64,000 nucleotides of DNA from JBCBTD01 sp039818825 (lineage in GTDB: Bacteria > Pseudomonadota > Alphaproteobacteria > Geminicoccales > Geminicoccaceae): positions 45,964-109,963 of the forward strand of contig JBCBTD010000008.1 of the NCBI GenBank assembly GCA_039818825.1, written 5' to 3'. Shown piece after piece: positions 31,642-39,749 of this stretch. Each line of letters begins with the position of its first letter. Position 1 is the stretch's first letter. Under the pieces are notes generated by a model, which made no database searches, was not told the DNA's origin, and was given only the letters and a program-made list of their open reading frames with translations. Position numbers and translations under genes: made by a program.

Positions 31642-32868
31642 ATGATTGGTCCGGACCCACGCCTCGTTGCTGCCCCGTGGCGCACTGCGCCGGCGTCGGT
31701 GACGCTCTTGGATGCCTTGGAAGCCGACGGGTGCCCGGCTCGCTTCGTCGGCGGCTGCGTGCGTGACGCGCTGGCCGCTCGGCCACGACCGGTACTGGAC
31801 GTCGATCTGTGCACGCCGGAGCCGCCCGTGCGTGTCCTGGATCTGCTCGACCGCGCGGCGATCCGCGCGATCCCTAGCGGCCTCGACCACGGCACGGTGA
31901 CGGCCATCGTGGACGGACGGTCGTTCGAGGTCACGACGTTGCGCATCGACGTAGCCACCGACGGCCGTCATGCGACCGTCGCGTTCACCGATGACTTCGA
32001 TGCCGACGCCGCGCGGCGTGATTTCACCTTCAACGCCATGAGCTGCGACCGCGTCGGCGCGCTGTTCGACCCTTTCCAGGGGGACGCCGACCTCGCTGCG
32101 GGCCGGGTGCGTTTCGTCGGCGACGCGGCGACGCGGATCGCCGAGGACCGCTTGCGCGTGCTCCGCTATTTCCGGTTCTTCGCCGGCTTCGGCGAAGCGC
32201 TACCGGACGACTCGACCCGCGCGGCGCTGGTTGCCGGCGCCCAGGCGCTCGGCGCCTTGTCGGGCGAGCGGATCTGGCAGGAGCTGCGGAAGCTGCTCGA
32301 AACCCCTGACCCGCGTGCGGCCGTCGCGCTCATGGCGGACTTCGGCGTGCTGGAGGCGGTGCTCGGTATCGACGTCGGCCGCGGGACGTTCGATGGTCTG
32401 GTGCCGCTCGAAACGGAGCCGGATGCGATCCGTCGTTTGGCCTCGCTCCTGCGCGACCGACCCGACGCGACAGGTTCGCTCGCGAGCTGTCTCCGACTGG
32501 GGCGCACCGACGCCGAGCGGCTGGAGCGCCTGGTCCACGTGCCAGCGGTGTCGCCGGCCGAGCTGACTGCCGCGGAGCTGCGACGCCTGCTCTATCGCCA
32601 CGGCGCCGACGGTGTCCTCACTGCCGGCCTGTTCGCCATTGCCCCCACCGGTTCGATCGACGCCAGCGATTGGCATGCCCGCGTGGCGCGCACGCCGGTT
32701 CCCGCCTTTCCGCTCCGCGGCCAAGATGCGCTCGATCGCGGCGTCCCCCCGGGCCCGACCGTCGGCGCGCTGCTGGCCGAGGTCGAGCGCTGGTGGCTGG
32801 ACGGGGGATGTGCGGCGCCACGCGACGCGTGCCTGGACGATCTCGCTCGGCGGCTCCGTCAACCGTAG
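31642..32868 (+). CDS. cca: CCA tRNA nucleotidyltransferase / poly(A) polymerase family
   Basis: Class II nucleotidyltransferase that adds or repairs the CCA end of tRNAs. The 408-residue protein begins with the head motif RFVGGCVRDAL (residues 34-44) and the catalytic DVD at residues 53-55. The neck motif RRDFTFNAM follows, then RFVGDAATRIAEDRLRVLRY. The C-terminal body is all-helical. Poly(A) polymerase I is the close alternative, but alphaproteobacterial genes of this length and context are annotated as CCA-adding. One tRNA gene in this window already encodes CCA, so repair may be the main task. Confidence 0.92.
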   Translation: MIGPDPRLVAAPWRTAPASVTLLDALEADGCPARFVGGCVRDALAARPRPVLDVDLCTPEPPVRVLDLLDRAAIRAIPSGLDHGTVTAIVDGRSFEVTTLRIDVATDGRHATVAFTDDFDADAARRDFTFNAMSCDRVGALFDPFQGDADLAAGRVRFVGDAATRIAEDRLRVLRYFRFFAGFGEALPDDSTRAALVAGAQALGALSGERIWQELRKLLETPDPRAAVALMADFGVLEAVLGIDVGRGTFDGLVPLETEPDAIRRLASLLRDRPDATGSLASCLRLGRTDAERLERLVHVPAVSPAELTAAELRRLLYRHGADGVLTAGLFAIAPTGSIDASDWHARVARTPVPAFPLRGQDALDRGVPPGPTVGALLAEVERWWLDGGCAAPRDACLDDLARRLRQP

Positions 32869-32917
32869 CCGACGTCGCCGACCGAGCGATGGTCCGGGTT
32901 CCGGCTGTCCGCCTCGC

Positions 32918-33409
32918 TCAGGCCGCCGGAGCAGCCGTCGTTGCGATCCACGCGTCGAACCGGGCGTAGGTGCCTTCCCAGCCACTGCCGACGCCCTGGC
33001 GGCCTTCCTCGTGGACGATGCCCGCGTGGACGAGGTGGACGTGGGTCGTCGCCCCCTCGGCGCGGAAGGTGACGGTCACGTGCGAGTAGGGCGTTTCCTC
33101 CAGCCTGCCGTCGGCGTGGCTGTGGACGTGCCGCCAGCTGAAGGCGAGGCATTTGTCGGTGTCGACGGTGGTGTACTCGCCTTCCAGTGCCGCCTCGCCG
33201 TCGTCGGTCGCGATCGCGAATCGCCAGCGGCCGCCGACCCGGAGGTCGATGTCTGCGGTGCGAACCACGCCTGCCTTCGGCCCGAACCAGTCGGGGATGC
33301 AGCGGGGGTCGGTCCAGGCGCGATAGACCCGCGTGACCGGCGCTTGAAACGTGCCCTCGACCACCACGGGCTCGTGGCCGAACTCGGTCCTCAGATATCG
33401 ATACTGCAT
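32918..33409 (-). CDS. SRPBCC / AHSA1-domain protein
   Basis: A 163-residue START/SRPBCC-fold protein of the AHSA1 (activator of Hsp90 ATPase homologue) group. The motifs VYRAWTDPRCIPDWFGP, the central RVGGRWRFAI, and the C-terminal GWEGTYARFDAWI are characteristic. These small hydrophobic-pocket proteins are very often encoded directly after an ArsR regulator, as here, with only 2 bases between stop and start. The bound ligand is unknown. Confidence 0.88.
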   Translation of the reverse strand: MQYRYLRTEFGHEPVVVEGTFQAPVTRVYRAWTDPRCIPDWFGPKAGVVRTADIDLRVGGRWRFAIATDDGEAALEGEYTTVDTDKCLAFSWRHVHSHADGRLEETPYSHVTVTFRAEGATTHVHLVHAGIVHEEGRQGVGSGWEGTYARFDAWIATTAAPAA

Positions 33410-33411
33410 CG

Positions 33412-33747
33412 TCAGTCCTCCTCCTCCTCGTCTTCCAGATAGCGAGCCAGGGCCGCGAACTGGTCCTCCCAAAACCGGCGGTAGTCATCGAGCCAGTCCG
33501 CCGCCTGTTTCATCGGTGTTGCCTGCAGCCGGCAGTAGCGGGTACGGCCTCGTTTGGTGACCTCGATCAGACCGGCGTCCGACAGCACGCGGACGTGCTT
33601 GGAGACCGCGGTCAGCGACATCTCGAACGGTGCCGCGAGGTCCGAGAGTCGGGCCTCACCGGCAACCAACCGGGCGACGATCGCGCGGCGGGTGCCATCG
33701 CTGAGTGCGGCGAAGGTTCGATCGAGATCGGGCATCGGCGGTTCCAT
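33412..33747 (-). CDS. ArsR/SmtB-type winged-helix regulator
   Basis: A small winged-helix repressor of about 111 residues. The core LDRTFAALSDGTRRAIVARL and the recognition region FEMSLTAVSKHVRVLSDAGL place it in ArsR. The metal-binding cysteines of true ArsR are missing, which fits the sub-group paired with AHSA1 proteins. The start is given as the ATG at 33747; an ATG at 33735 with GGAA upstream is equally possible. The acidic tail ends LEDEEEED. It is divergent from the glutathione S-transferase gene, with two operator-like palindromes between. Confidence 0.88.
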   Translation of the reverse strand: MEPPMPDLDRTFAALSDGTRRAIVARLVAGEARLSDLAAPFEMSLTAVSKHVRVLSDAGLIEVTKRGRTRYCRLQATPMKQAADWLDDYRRFWEDQFAALARYLEDEEEED

Positions 33748-33751
33748 GACG

Positions 33752-33807
33752 GTCAACGAAGTAGTTGACTAACCCCGGGCCATCAGATAGTCAACCATTC
33801 AGTTGAT
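33752..33807. promoter_or_regulatory. Twin palindromic operators in the arsR-gst divergent region
   Basis: Two copies of GTCAAC-N6-GTTGAY: a perfect one at 33752-33769 (GTCAAC GAAGTA GTTGAC) and a near-perfect one at 33790-33807 (GTCAAC CATTCA GTTGAT). Their centres are 38 bases apart. They flank the divergent promoters of the ArsR-AHSA1 pair and the glutathione S-transferase gene, so the ArsR protein is the obvious candidate to bind them. Confidence 0.7.
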
Positions 33808-33830
33808 CATAGGCTGGGAGGCCGACGACC

Positions 33831-34457
33831 ATGAAGCTTTACGATGCGATGACTCCGAGCAACCTGCGGGTCCGGGCATTCCTGGCGGAGAAGGGCGTCG
33901 ACGTCCGGTTGGAGCCGGTCGACGTCCGCGGCGGTGGCACCCGAACGGCTTCGTTCCTCGCCAAGAACTCGCTAGGCGAGCTGCCGGTCCTGGAGCTCGA
34001 CGACGGCAGGATTCTCACGGAGAGCGTGGCGATTTGCCGGTACCTCGAGGAGCTCTACCCACAGCCTGCGCTGCTCGGCGAGACCGCCTTCGAGAAGGCG
34101 CACATCGAGATGTGGAACCGGCGTGTCGAGCTGCATCTGCTGACGACCATCGGCAATGTGGCGCGCCACACCTTCGCGTTCTTCGCCGATCGGATCGAGC
34201 AGATGCCGGCCTATGCCGACACCCAGGTGCGGGCGTTCGATCAGGCGTGGGCATGGTTCGACGCCGAGCTCGCCGATGGTCGCCCCTTCGTCGCCGGCGA
34301 CACGTTCTCGATCGCCGACATCACCGGCATGGCGGCACTGCTCGTCTGCACCTTCGCCGACAATGACCTGCCGAGCGGCTGCTCGAATGCCAACCGCTGG
34401 GCGGACGCCATGCGCAGCCGCCCCAGCTTCCTGGACGCCGTACCGAAGGCGGCCTGA
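33831..34457 (+). CDS. Glutathione S-transferase family protein
   Basis: A 208-residue protein with an N-terminal thioredoxin-fold domain (MKLYDAMTPSNLRVRAFLAE) and an all-helical C-terminal domain (from about residue 85). Glutathione-binding features are NSLGELPVLELDDG and ESVAICRYLEELYP. The likely catalytic position is the serine in TPSN. Substrate unknown. The gene faces the ArsR-AHSA1 pair and probably shares its control through the palindromes just upstream. The ATG has the good ribosome site GGGAGG. Confidence 0.9.
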   Translation: MKLYDAMTPSNLRVRAFLAEKGVDVRLEPVDVRGGGTRTASFLAKNSLGELPVLELDDGRILTESVAICRYLEELYPQPALLGETAFEKAHIEMWNRRVELHLLTTIGNVARHTFAFFADRIEQMPAYADTQVRAFDQAWAWFDAELADGRPFVAGDTFSIADITGMAALLVCTFADNDLPSGCSNANRWADAMRSRPSFLDAVPKAA

Positions 34458-34649
34458 GCCGGCGTTCACCGGAGCGCATTACGCCACGCGGCAACAGCCG
34501 CCGTCCGGGCCAGCGGCAGTCGATTCGATCGTCGCCGGCTCGCCGCCGCTGAGATCGCGCCTCGCGAGGGCTCGCCCGACGCGCACTCCTTTGCGATGCT
34601 GGCATCGTTGGCGCGCGTCGCCATCGCCTGATGCTGCCAGGAGGATGCC
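34458..34649. other. Intergenic region before panB
   Basis: The 192 bases hold GC-rich DNA with short inverted repeats but no gene, T-run or clear promoter that I can recognise. The panB ribosome site AGGAGG is at its right end. Confidence 0.4.
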
Positions 34650-35471
34650 GTGGCGGACCCGAACGAGCAGATACGCCGCATCACGGCGCCCGACATCGCC
34701 GTGCGCAAGGGCGGTGAGCCCGTCGTTTCGCTGACCGCCTACTTCGCCTACACGGCGGCGCTCGCCGATCCGCACTGCGATTTCCTGCTGGTCGGCGATT
34801 CGCTGGGGATGGTCGCTCACGGCCTGCCGTCGACCCTGCCGGTTTCGCTCGATCTGATGATTCTCCACGGCCAAGCCGTCGTCCGCGGCTCCAGGCGCAC
34901 CTTGATCGTCGTCGACCTGCCGTTCGGCAGTTACGAGGAAAGCCCCGAGGCTGCGTTCCGCAGCGCTGCCCGGGTGATGGCGGAGACCGGTTGCGGCGCG
35001 GTCAAGCTCGAGGGCGGCGTGTCGATGGCGTCGACCATCGCCTTTCTGACGGCGCGCGGAATCCCGGTGATGGCGCATGTCGGGCTGACGCCGCAGGCGG
35101 TCAACGCGCTTGGCGGCTTCAAGGCGCAAGGCCGCCAGCGCGACGATTGGGGCCGGCTGGAAGCCGACGCCAAGGCCGTGGCCGACGCCGGGGCGTTCGC
35201 CGTCGTGCTGGAAGCCGTGGTCGAGCCGCTCGCGGCGCGTATCACCGAGGCGTTGCCGATCCCGACCATCGGCATCGGTGCGTCGGCGGCCTGCGACGGG
35301 CAGATCCTGGTGTTGGAGGACATGCTCGGGCTGAGCCCTTGGGTGCCGCGTTTCGTCAAGACCTACGGCGGTCTCGGCGACGCGGCAGGCGATGCCATCG
35401 CCCGTTACGCGGAGGACGTCAAAGCACGCCGGTTTCCGACCGTCGCTCAGACCTACGCGCCACAGAGCTGA
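34650..35471 (+). CDS. panB: 3-methyl-2-oxobutanoate hydroxymethyltransferase
   Basis: Cytosolic enzyme transferring a hydroxymethyl group from 5,10-methylene-THF to 2-oxoisovalerate, the first step of pantothenate synthesis. The 273-residue protein shows VSLTAYFAYTAALADPHCDF, GDSLGMVAHGLPSTLPVSLD with the metal-binding aspartate, VKLEGG, HVGLTPQAVNALGG, and IGIGASAACDGQILVLEDML. The GTG start is preceded by AGGAGG. It stands alone here; panC is not nearby. Its stop is only 9 bases from the convergent LacI gene stop. Confidence 0.96.
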   Translation: MADPNEQIRRITAPDIAVRKGGEPVVSLTAYFAYTAALADPHCDFLLVGDSLGMVAHGLPSTLPVSLDLMILHGQAVVRGSRRTLIVVDLPFGSYEESPEAAFRSAARVMAETGCGAVKLEGGVSMASTIAFLTARGIPVMAHVGLTPQAVNALGGFKAQGRQRDDWGRLEADAKAVADAGAFAVVLEAVVEPLAARITEALPIPTIGIGASAACDGQILVLEDMLGLSPWVPRFVKTYGGLGDAAGDAIARYAEDVKARRFPTVAQTYAPQS

Positions 35472-35480
35472 GCCGAGCGC

Positions 35481-36533
35481 TCAGGTCGCGACGGGTGTCG
35501 ACCCGCGGACGACCAGCCGGTGCGGTAGGATCCGCGGTGCCGGCTGGCGTTCGGCCATGAGGTCGTGGGCCGCGGCGACGATGGCGGTGCCGAATGCGGC
35601 GTAAGGCACCTCGACCGAGGACAGCCAGGGCGCGATCCAAGCGTTCAGCGGGCTCTCGTCGAAGCCGACCAGCGCCACTTCTTCCGGGACGGCGATGCCG
35701 GCCTCACGGGCGCGGCGATGGACGCCGAACGCGATGAGATCGCTCGAGCAGAACACCCCGCGGGGGCGCCCCTCGCCAGCGGCTGTGCCATCCAGCAGCG
35801 CTGCCGCTGCGGCGTAGCCGATCTCCAGATGGTCGGCACCGGCCGCGGTGACGACGTCGCCGTCACCCAACGCGACACCACGTGCCGCGGCTCGCTCGCG
35901 AAACCCCGCAACGCGTGCTGCCGTCGCCGACGAGGTGAGCGCCCCGTGGACGACCGCCAGCGGGGAGCCCACGGTGTCGAGGAGGTGATCGGCAATCTCG
36001 GCGCCGGCTTTGCGGTTGTCGATGCCGACGAACGCCGCCGCCGTGTCGCCAGGGCACACACGGTTGACGAAGATCAAGGGCTCGGCGTCACGCCGCATCG
36101 ACTGCAATCTGGGGCTGTCGACGGCACCCAACAGGACCGTGGCCCGCGCCATCTGCGCCCGCATCTGCAGCAGGTATTCGTCTTGAAGGTCGGCGCGATC
36201 GTGGGTGTCGCAGAGGATCATGGTCAGTCCGGCCTCGCGCAGTGCGGTCTCCGCCGCGGCGGCGATCGCCGCCATTGCCGGGTTGGCGAGGTTGGCGGCG
36301 AGCAGGGCGACCAGCCGGCTTCGGTTCTCCCTGAGCGAGCGGGCGGCGCTGATCGGCCGATAGCCCAGCTCGTCCACCGCTCGGCGCACCCGCGCGACGG
36401 TAGCGGCCGAAGCCTTGTTCTCCACGCCGTTGACGATCCGTGACACGGTCGCGATCGACACGCCCGCCCGTTGGGCGACGCGGGCGATGGTCACCGCACC
36501 GCGCGCCGCAGCAGTGGTCGCTGGTCGCCGCAT
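35481..36533 (-). CDS. LacI-family transcriptional regulator
   Basis: A 350-residue repressor with an N-terminal LacI helix-turn-helix (VTIARVAQRAGVSIATVSRI, residues 14-33), the hinge NGVENKASAATVARVRRAV, and a periplasmic-binding-protein-like ligand domain. That domain contains GVFCSSDLIAFGVHRRA and LVGFDESPLNAW. The ATG at 36533 follows GGGAGGG. It is divergent from the sugar ABC transporter operon at 36654 onward, with a LacI-type operator between. It most likely represses that operon and is released by a sugar or sugar acid. Confidence 0.93.
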   Translation of the reverse strand: MRRPATTAAARGAVTIARVAQRAGVSIATVSRIVNGVENKASAATVARVRRAVDELGYRPISAARSLRENRSRLVALLAANLANPAMAAIAAAAETALREAGLTMILCDTHDRADLQDEYLLQMRAQMARATVLLGAVDSPRLQSMRRDAEPLIFVNRVCPGDTAAAFVGIDNRKAGAEIADHLLDTVGSPLAVVHGALTSSATAARVAGFRERAAARGVALGDGDVVTAAGADHLEIGYAAAAALLDGTAAGEGRPRGVFCSSDLIAFGVHRRAREAGIAVPEEVALVGFDESPLNAWIAPWLSSVEVPYAAFGTAIVAAAHDLMAERQPAPRILPHRLVVRGSTPVAT

Positions 36534-36600
36534 GATCCCTCCCGTTTCGCTGGTCTCGCGCGATCCGCGGTTGCGCGAATGCCGTGATCTGCATAGCATC

Positions 36601-36618
36601 TGGGAAAACGTTTACCCA
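36601..36618. promoter_or_regulatory. LacI-type operator before the sugar-transport operon
   Basis: TGGGAAAACGTTTACCCA is an 18-base palindrome with one mismatched pair and the central AACGTT expected for LacI/GalR operators. It lies 36 bases before the binding-protein start. A weak promoter pair (TTGCGC at 36571-36576, TAGCAT at 36594-36599, 17-base spacer) ends just before it, so binding would block transcription start. Confidence 0.75.
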
Positions 36619-36653
36619 AGAGCGGGTGATCAGGATCGACAGGGAGGACCGTC

Positions 36654-37937
36654 ATGCGATCCAAGGGTCTCGTCGCCATTTCGGCGGCGCTTTGCTTCGG
36701 CGCTGGAGCGGCGTCGGCACAAGAGCTGCAGGTCTGGCACGACCTCGGCGACAACGGCATCGCCTGGTTCGAGCAAGCGGGCGCCGCATTCGCCGAGAGC
36801 CATCCGGGTGTGACCGTGCGTTCGCTGAGCTTTCCGACGGATCAGTGGTTCGGTCGGGTGATCGGCGCGGTCAACACCGACACCGCCCCGGACCTCATCT
36901 ACAACAACTATGAGCGCGTGATCCGGGTGCAGAACCAGACCGACCGGATCATGGATCTGGCGCCGGTCCTCGAGACCGTCGACGACCGCGATTTCCTGAG
37001 TGACAGCGACCTGCGCGTCGCGACCTATGACGGCCGGATGATCATCCTGCCGATCCAGCGCGTGCAAATGGCGTTCGGCGCCCGCAAGAGCTGGCTCGAT
37101 GCCGTAGGCGAACCGATGCCGGCGAGCTGGGACGACGTCCAGAGGGTGGCCGTCAAATTCGCCGACGAAGATCCCGACGGCAACGGTAGCGCCGACACGT
37201 TCGGCCTCGCGCTGCAGGCGGCCAATCCCCGCGACCTGATCCACATGCTCGATCTGTTCACCTTCGGCGCCGGGCTCAGGCACACGCTCATCGACCCCGA
37301 CGGCAATATCGTCATCGACGAGCCGGACCATGCGCGGGTCTTGGAAGAGTTCCTCAAGACCTACTCGACCTACGGCTACGTCGCCCCGGACACGATCAAC
37401 CACTCGTTCGCCGAGATGTACCAGGTGATCGAGGGGGAGCGCGCCGGCATGTTCCGCGTCGGCGACTGGAACGTGCGCAAGTGGGACCAAGCCGAGGTGC
37501 TCGACGGCGATTTCGTCTTCGGTCCGTGGCCCGCGTTCTTCGACGACCGGGACAGTGCCGTGGTGATCGGCGGGATGCGCGGCGTCGCGGTGCCCGAGAA
37601 CGCCCCCAACCAAGAGCTGGCGATCGAGTTCGCCAAGTTCCTCCTGAGCCAGGAGGCGCAGCAGGCGTCGCTCGACACGGTCGGCGCCGCGGTCAGGACC
37701 GACCTAGACGCCTCGGAGCTCTCCGAGCGTCGCCAGCAATTTGCCCGGGCCGATCACAACCTCGCCGCCTATGACTTCCCGGAATCGATCCACGGCTTCT
37801 ATCCCGAACTGGAGGCCGCCTATCATCGGAAGCTTCTGGCTGGGATCAGCGACCCACCGGCCGACTGGAGCATCTTCATCGCCGAGACCGCGGCCGAGAT
37901 GCGCGAGCTCGCGGCGGACCTGTCGGCCAAGCAGTGA
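36654..37937 (+). CDS. Extracellular solute-binding protein, sugar ABC transporter (family 1)
   Basis: A 427-residue periplasmic binding protein of the sugar/oligosaccharide type. A signal peptide spans residues 1 to about 22 (ALCFGAGAASA, then QELQVWHD). Typical family-1 features follow: DLIYNNYERVIRVQ, LPIQRVQMAFGARKSWLDAV and EFAKFLLSQEAQQA. The start follows AGGGAGGA. It is the first gene of an operon with two permeases, an uncharacterised enzyme-like protein and a GH2 glycosidase, so it probably captures a glycoside or oligosaccharide. Ligand not determinable. Confidence 0.92.
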   Translation: MRSKGLVAISAALCFGAGAASAQELQVWHDLGDNGIAWFEQAGAAFAESHPGVTVRSLSFPTDQWFGRVIGAVNTDTAPDLIYNNYERVIRVQNQTDRIMDLAPVLETVDDRDFLSDSDLRVATYDGRMIILPIQRVQMAFGARKSWLDAVGEPMPASWDDVQRVAVKFADEDPDGNGSADTFGLALQAANPRDLIHMLDLFTFGAGLRHTLIDPDGNIVIDEPDHARVLEEFLKTYSTYGYVAPDTINHSFAEMYQVIEGERAGMFRVGDWNVRKWDQAEVLDGDFVFGPWPAFFDDRDSAVVIGGMRGVAVPENAPNQELAIEFAKFLLSQEAQQASLDTVGAAVRTDLDASELSERRQQFARADHNLAAYDFPESIHGFYPELEAAYHRKLLAGISDPPADWSIFIAETAAEMRELAADLSAKQ

Positions 37938-38001
37938 GGCGAGGGCGGGGCGACGGCGCTGCGCCGTCCCCTTCGCCGGCCGGCTCGATCTGGTTCCCGA
38001 C

Positions 38002-38904
38002 ATGAGCGTTGCTCTACGCGAGGCCCTGGGCGAGGCGTGGCGGCGGCGCGTCTTCTACCTGTTCGTTGCGCCCTTCGCGCTGCTGACGATCGTCTTCGGC
38101 TTGTGGCCGATCGTCCTTTCCATCGAGGTGTCGTTCACGGCTTCCGCCACGGCACTCCGCGCCGACCCGACCTGGGTCGGTCTGGAGAACTACCGCTCCG
38201 TCTTGAGCGACCCGTTGTTCCTCGCGTCGCTGGTGCGGACGGTGGTCTACACGGCCGTCGCGGTCGTCGTGAACGTCGCCTTCGCGCTGGCCATCGCCAC
38301 TCTGCTCGATTCGAAGCTCATCGGCCGTGGCACCAACCTGTTGAAGCTCGCCATCTTTCTGCCGGTCGTCACTCCGGACGTTGCGGGCTACGTGGTCTGG
38401 CGATGGTTGTTCGATCGCTCGTTCGGCGCGATCAACGCCGGCTTGACCGGCCTCGGGTTGCCGCCGTTCGCCGGACTGACGACACCGGAGACGGCGTTCG
38501 TCTCGATCCTGATCGCCGAGCTGTGGCACCACACCGGTTTCTACATGGTGATCTTTCTCGCCAACCTGGCGATCCGCGATCGCTCGTTGGAGGAGGCCGC
38601 GGCGATCGATGGCGCCTCACCTTGGCAGCGCTGGTACGGCGTGATCCTGCCGCAACTCTACCCGGCGCTGGTCATCAACACGATCTACGCGATCATCCAG
38701 TTCCTGAAGACCTTCACCGTCATCGTGGTGATGACCCGTGGTGGTCCCAACGACTCGACCAACTTCGTCAGCTACTACGCCTATCAACTCTTCGATCAGG
38801 GACGCTACGGCGAAGCGACGGCCATGGCGACGATCCTGTTCGCCCTCGTCGCCTTGGTGTCGTTGATGGCGTTGCGTCTCGCCGAGCGGAGCGACTGGCG
38901 ATGA
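38002..38904 (+). CDS. Sugar ABC transporter permease (MalF-like)
   Basis: A 300-residue inner-membrane permease with six predicted helices. The start at 38002 was chosen because the longer open frame upstream overlaps the binding-protein gene. The EAA loop reads EEAAAIDGASPWQRWYGVIL, contacting the ATPase. The conserved TRGGPNDSTNFVSYYAYQLF near the C-terminus is typical of MalF/UgpA-type permeases. Its stop overlaps the next permease start by 4 bp. No ATP-binding gene exists in the operon. Confidence 0.92.
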   Translation: MSVALREALGEAWRRRVFYLFVAPFALLTIVFGLWPIVLSIEVSFTASATALRADPTWVGLENYRSVLSDPLFLASLVRTVVYTAVAVVVNVAFALAIATLLDSKLIGRGTNLLKLAIFLPVVTPDVAGYVVWRWLFDRSFGAINAGLTGLGLPPFAGLTTPETAFVSILIAELWHHTGFYMVIFLANLAIRDRSLEEAAAIDGASPWQRWYGVILPQLYPALVINTIYAIIQFLKTFTVIVVMTRGGPNDSTNFVSYYAYQLFDQGRYGEATAMATILFALVALVSLMALRLAERSDWR

Positions 38905-39749
38905 GCGGTCCGGTCGCCCGGCCGCGGCTGTTCACGCGGCTGCTGGCCTACGGGGTTGCCGTGCCGACGGCGCTGCTGTTCCTCTATCCCTATTGGTGGA
39001 TGCTGATCAGCGCCTTCCGCAGCACCCGCGACGTGATGAGCGACCCGCTCAGGCTCCTGCCGGAGCGTTTGGACCTGGCGGTGTTCGGCAGCATCGGCCG
39101 GGTCGGCGGCGTCGACTTGTGGGTCTACGTCGTCAACTCGTTCGCCATCACGCTCGTCTCGACCCTGTTGAGCGTCGCCGTGACCGCGCTCGGCGCCTAC
39201 GCCCTGGTCCGCCGCCCCGATCTTCCCGGCTTCGGCCTGCTCCGCCGCGGCTTCCTCCTGACGATCATGTACCCGTACATGCTGCTGGTGATCCCGGTGT
39301 ACATCGTCATGTTCAAGCTCGGGCTGCTCGGCTCCTATGCCGGCATCATCCTGTTCCTGGCTTTGGGGCCGATCCAGTTCTTCCTGTTCGAGCAATTCTT
39401 CCGCTCGATTCCCAAAGAAATCGTCGAAGCGGCGCGCATCGACGGTGCCCGCGAGCTCGCCATCCTCCGTCAGATCGTCATGCCGCTGGCAGCACCGATC
39501 GTGGTCACGGTGGCGCTGATCACGTTCCTCTTGAACTGGGCGCAGTGGTTCCCGGTGCTGGTGATCTCGCGGACCCCGGACACCTACACCTTGCCGGTCG
39601 CGCTTCTGCTGATGAACACCGAACTCGGCGCCAATTTCCAAGGCATCATGGCGCTCGCCGTGTTGAACACGCTGCCCGTGGCCGTCCTTTTTCTCTTGGC
39701 GCAGAAGCGCGTCATGGCCGGCATGGCCAGCGGCGGCGTGAAGGGATGA
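38901..39749 (+). CDS. Sugar ABC transporter permease (MalG-like)
   Basis: A 282-residue permease, second of the pair. The N-terminal YPYWWMLISAFRSTRDVMSD is the usual MalG-type motif; the EAA loop is EAARIDGARELAILRQIVMP. Six helices are apparent. It overlaps the first permease by 4 bp and the following gene by 4 bp (ATGA), so the whole operon is translationally coupled. It forms the membrane channel with the preceding permease and must use an ATPase encoded elsewhere. Confidence 0.92.
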   Translation: MSGPVARPRLFTRLLAYGVAVPTALLFLYPYWWMLISAFRSTRDVMSDPLRLLPERLDLAVFGSIGRVGGVDLWVYVVNSFAITLVSTLLSVAVTALGAYALVRRPDLPGFGLLRRGFLLTIMYPYMLLVIPVYIVMFKLGLLGSYAGIILFLALGPIQFFLFEQFFRSIPKEIVEAARIDGARELAILRQIVMPLAAPIVVTVALITFLLNWAQWFPVLVISRTPDTYTLPVALLLMNTELGANFQGIMALAVLNTLPVAVLFLLAQKRVMAGMASGGVKG

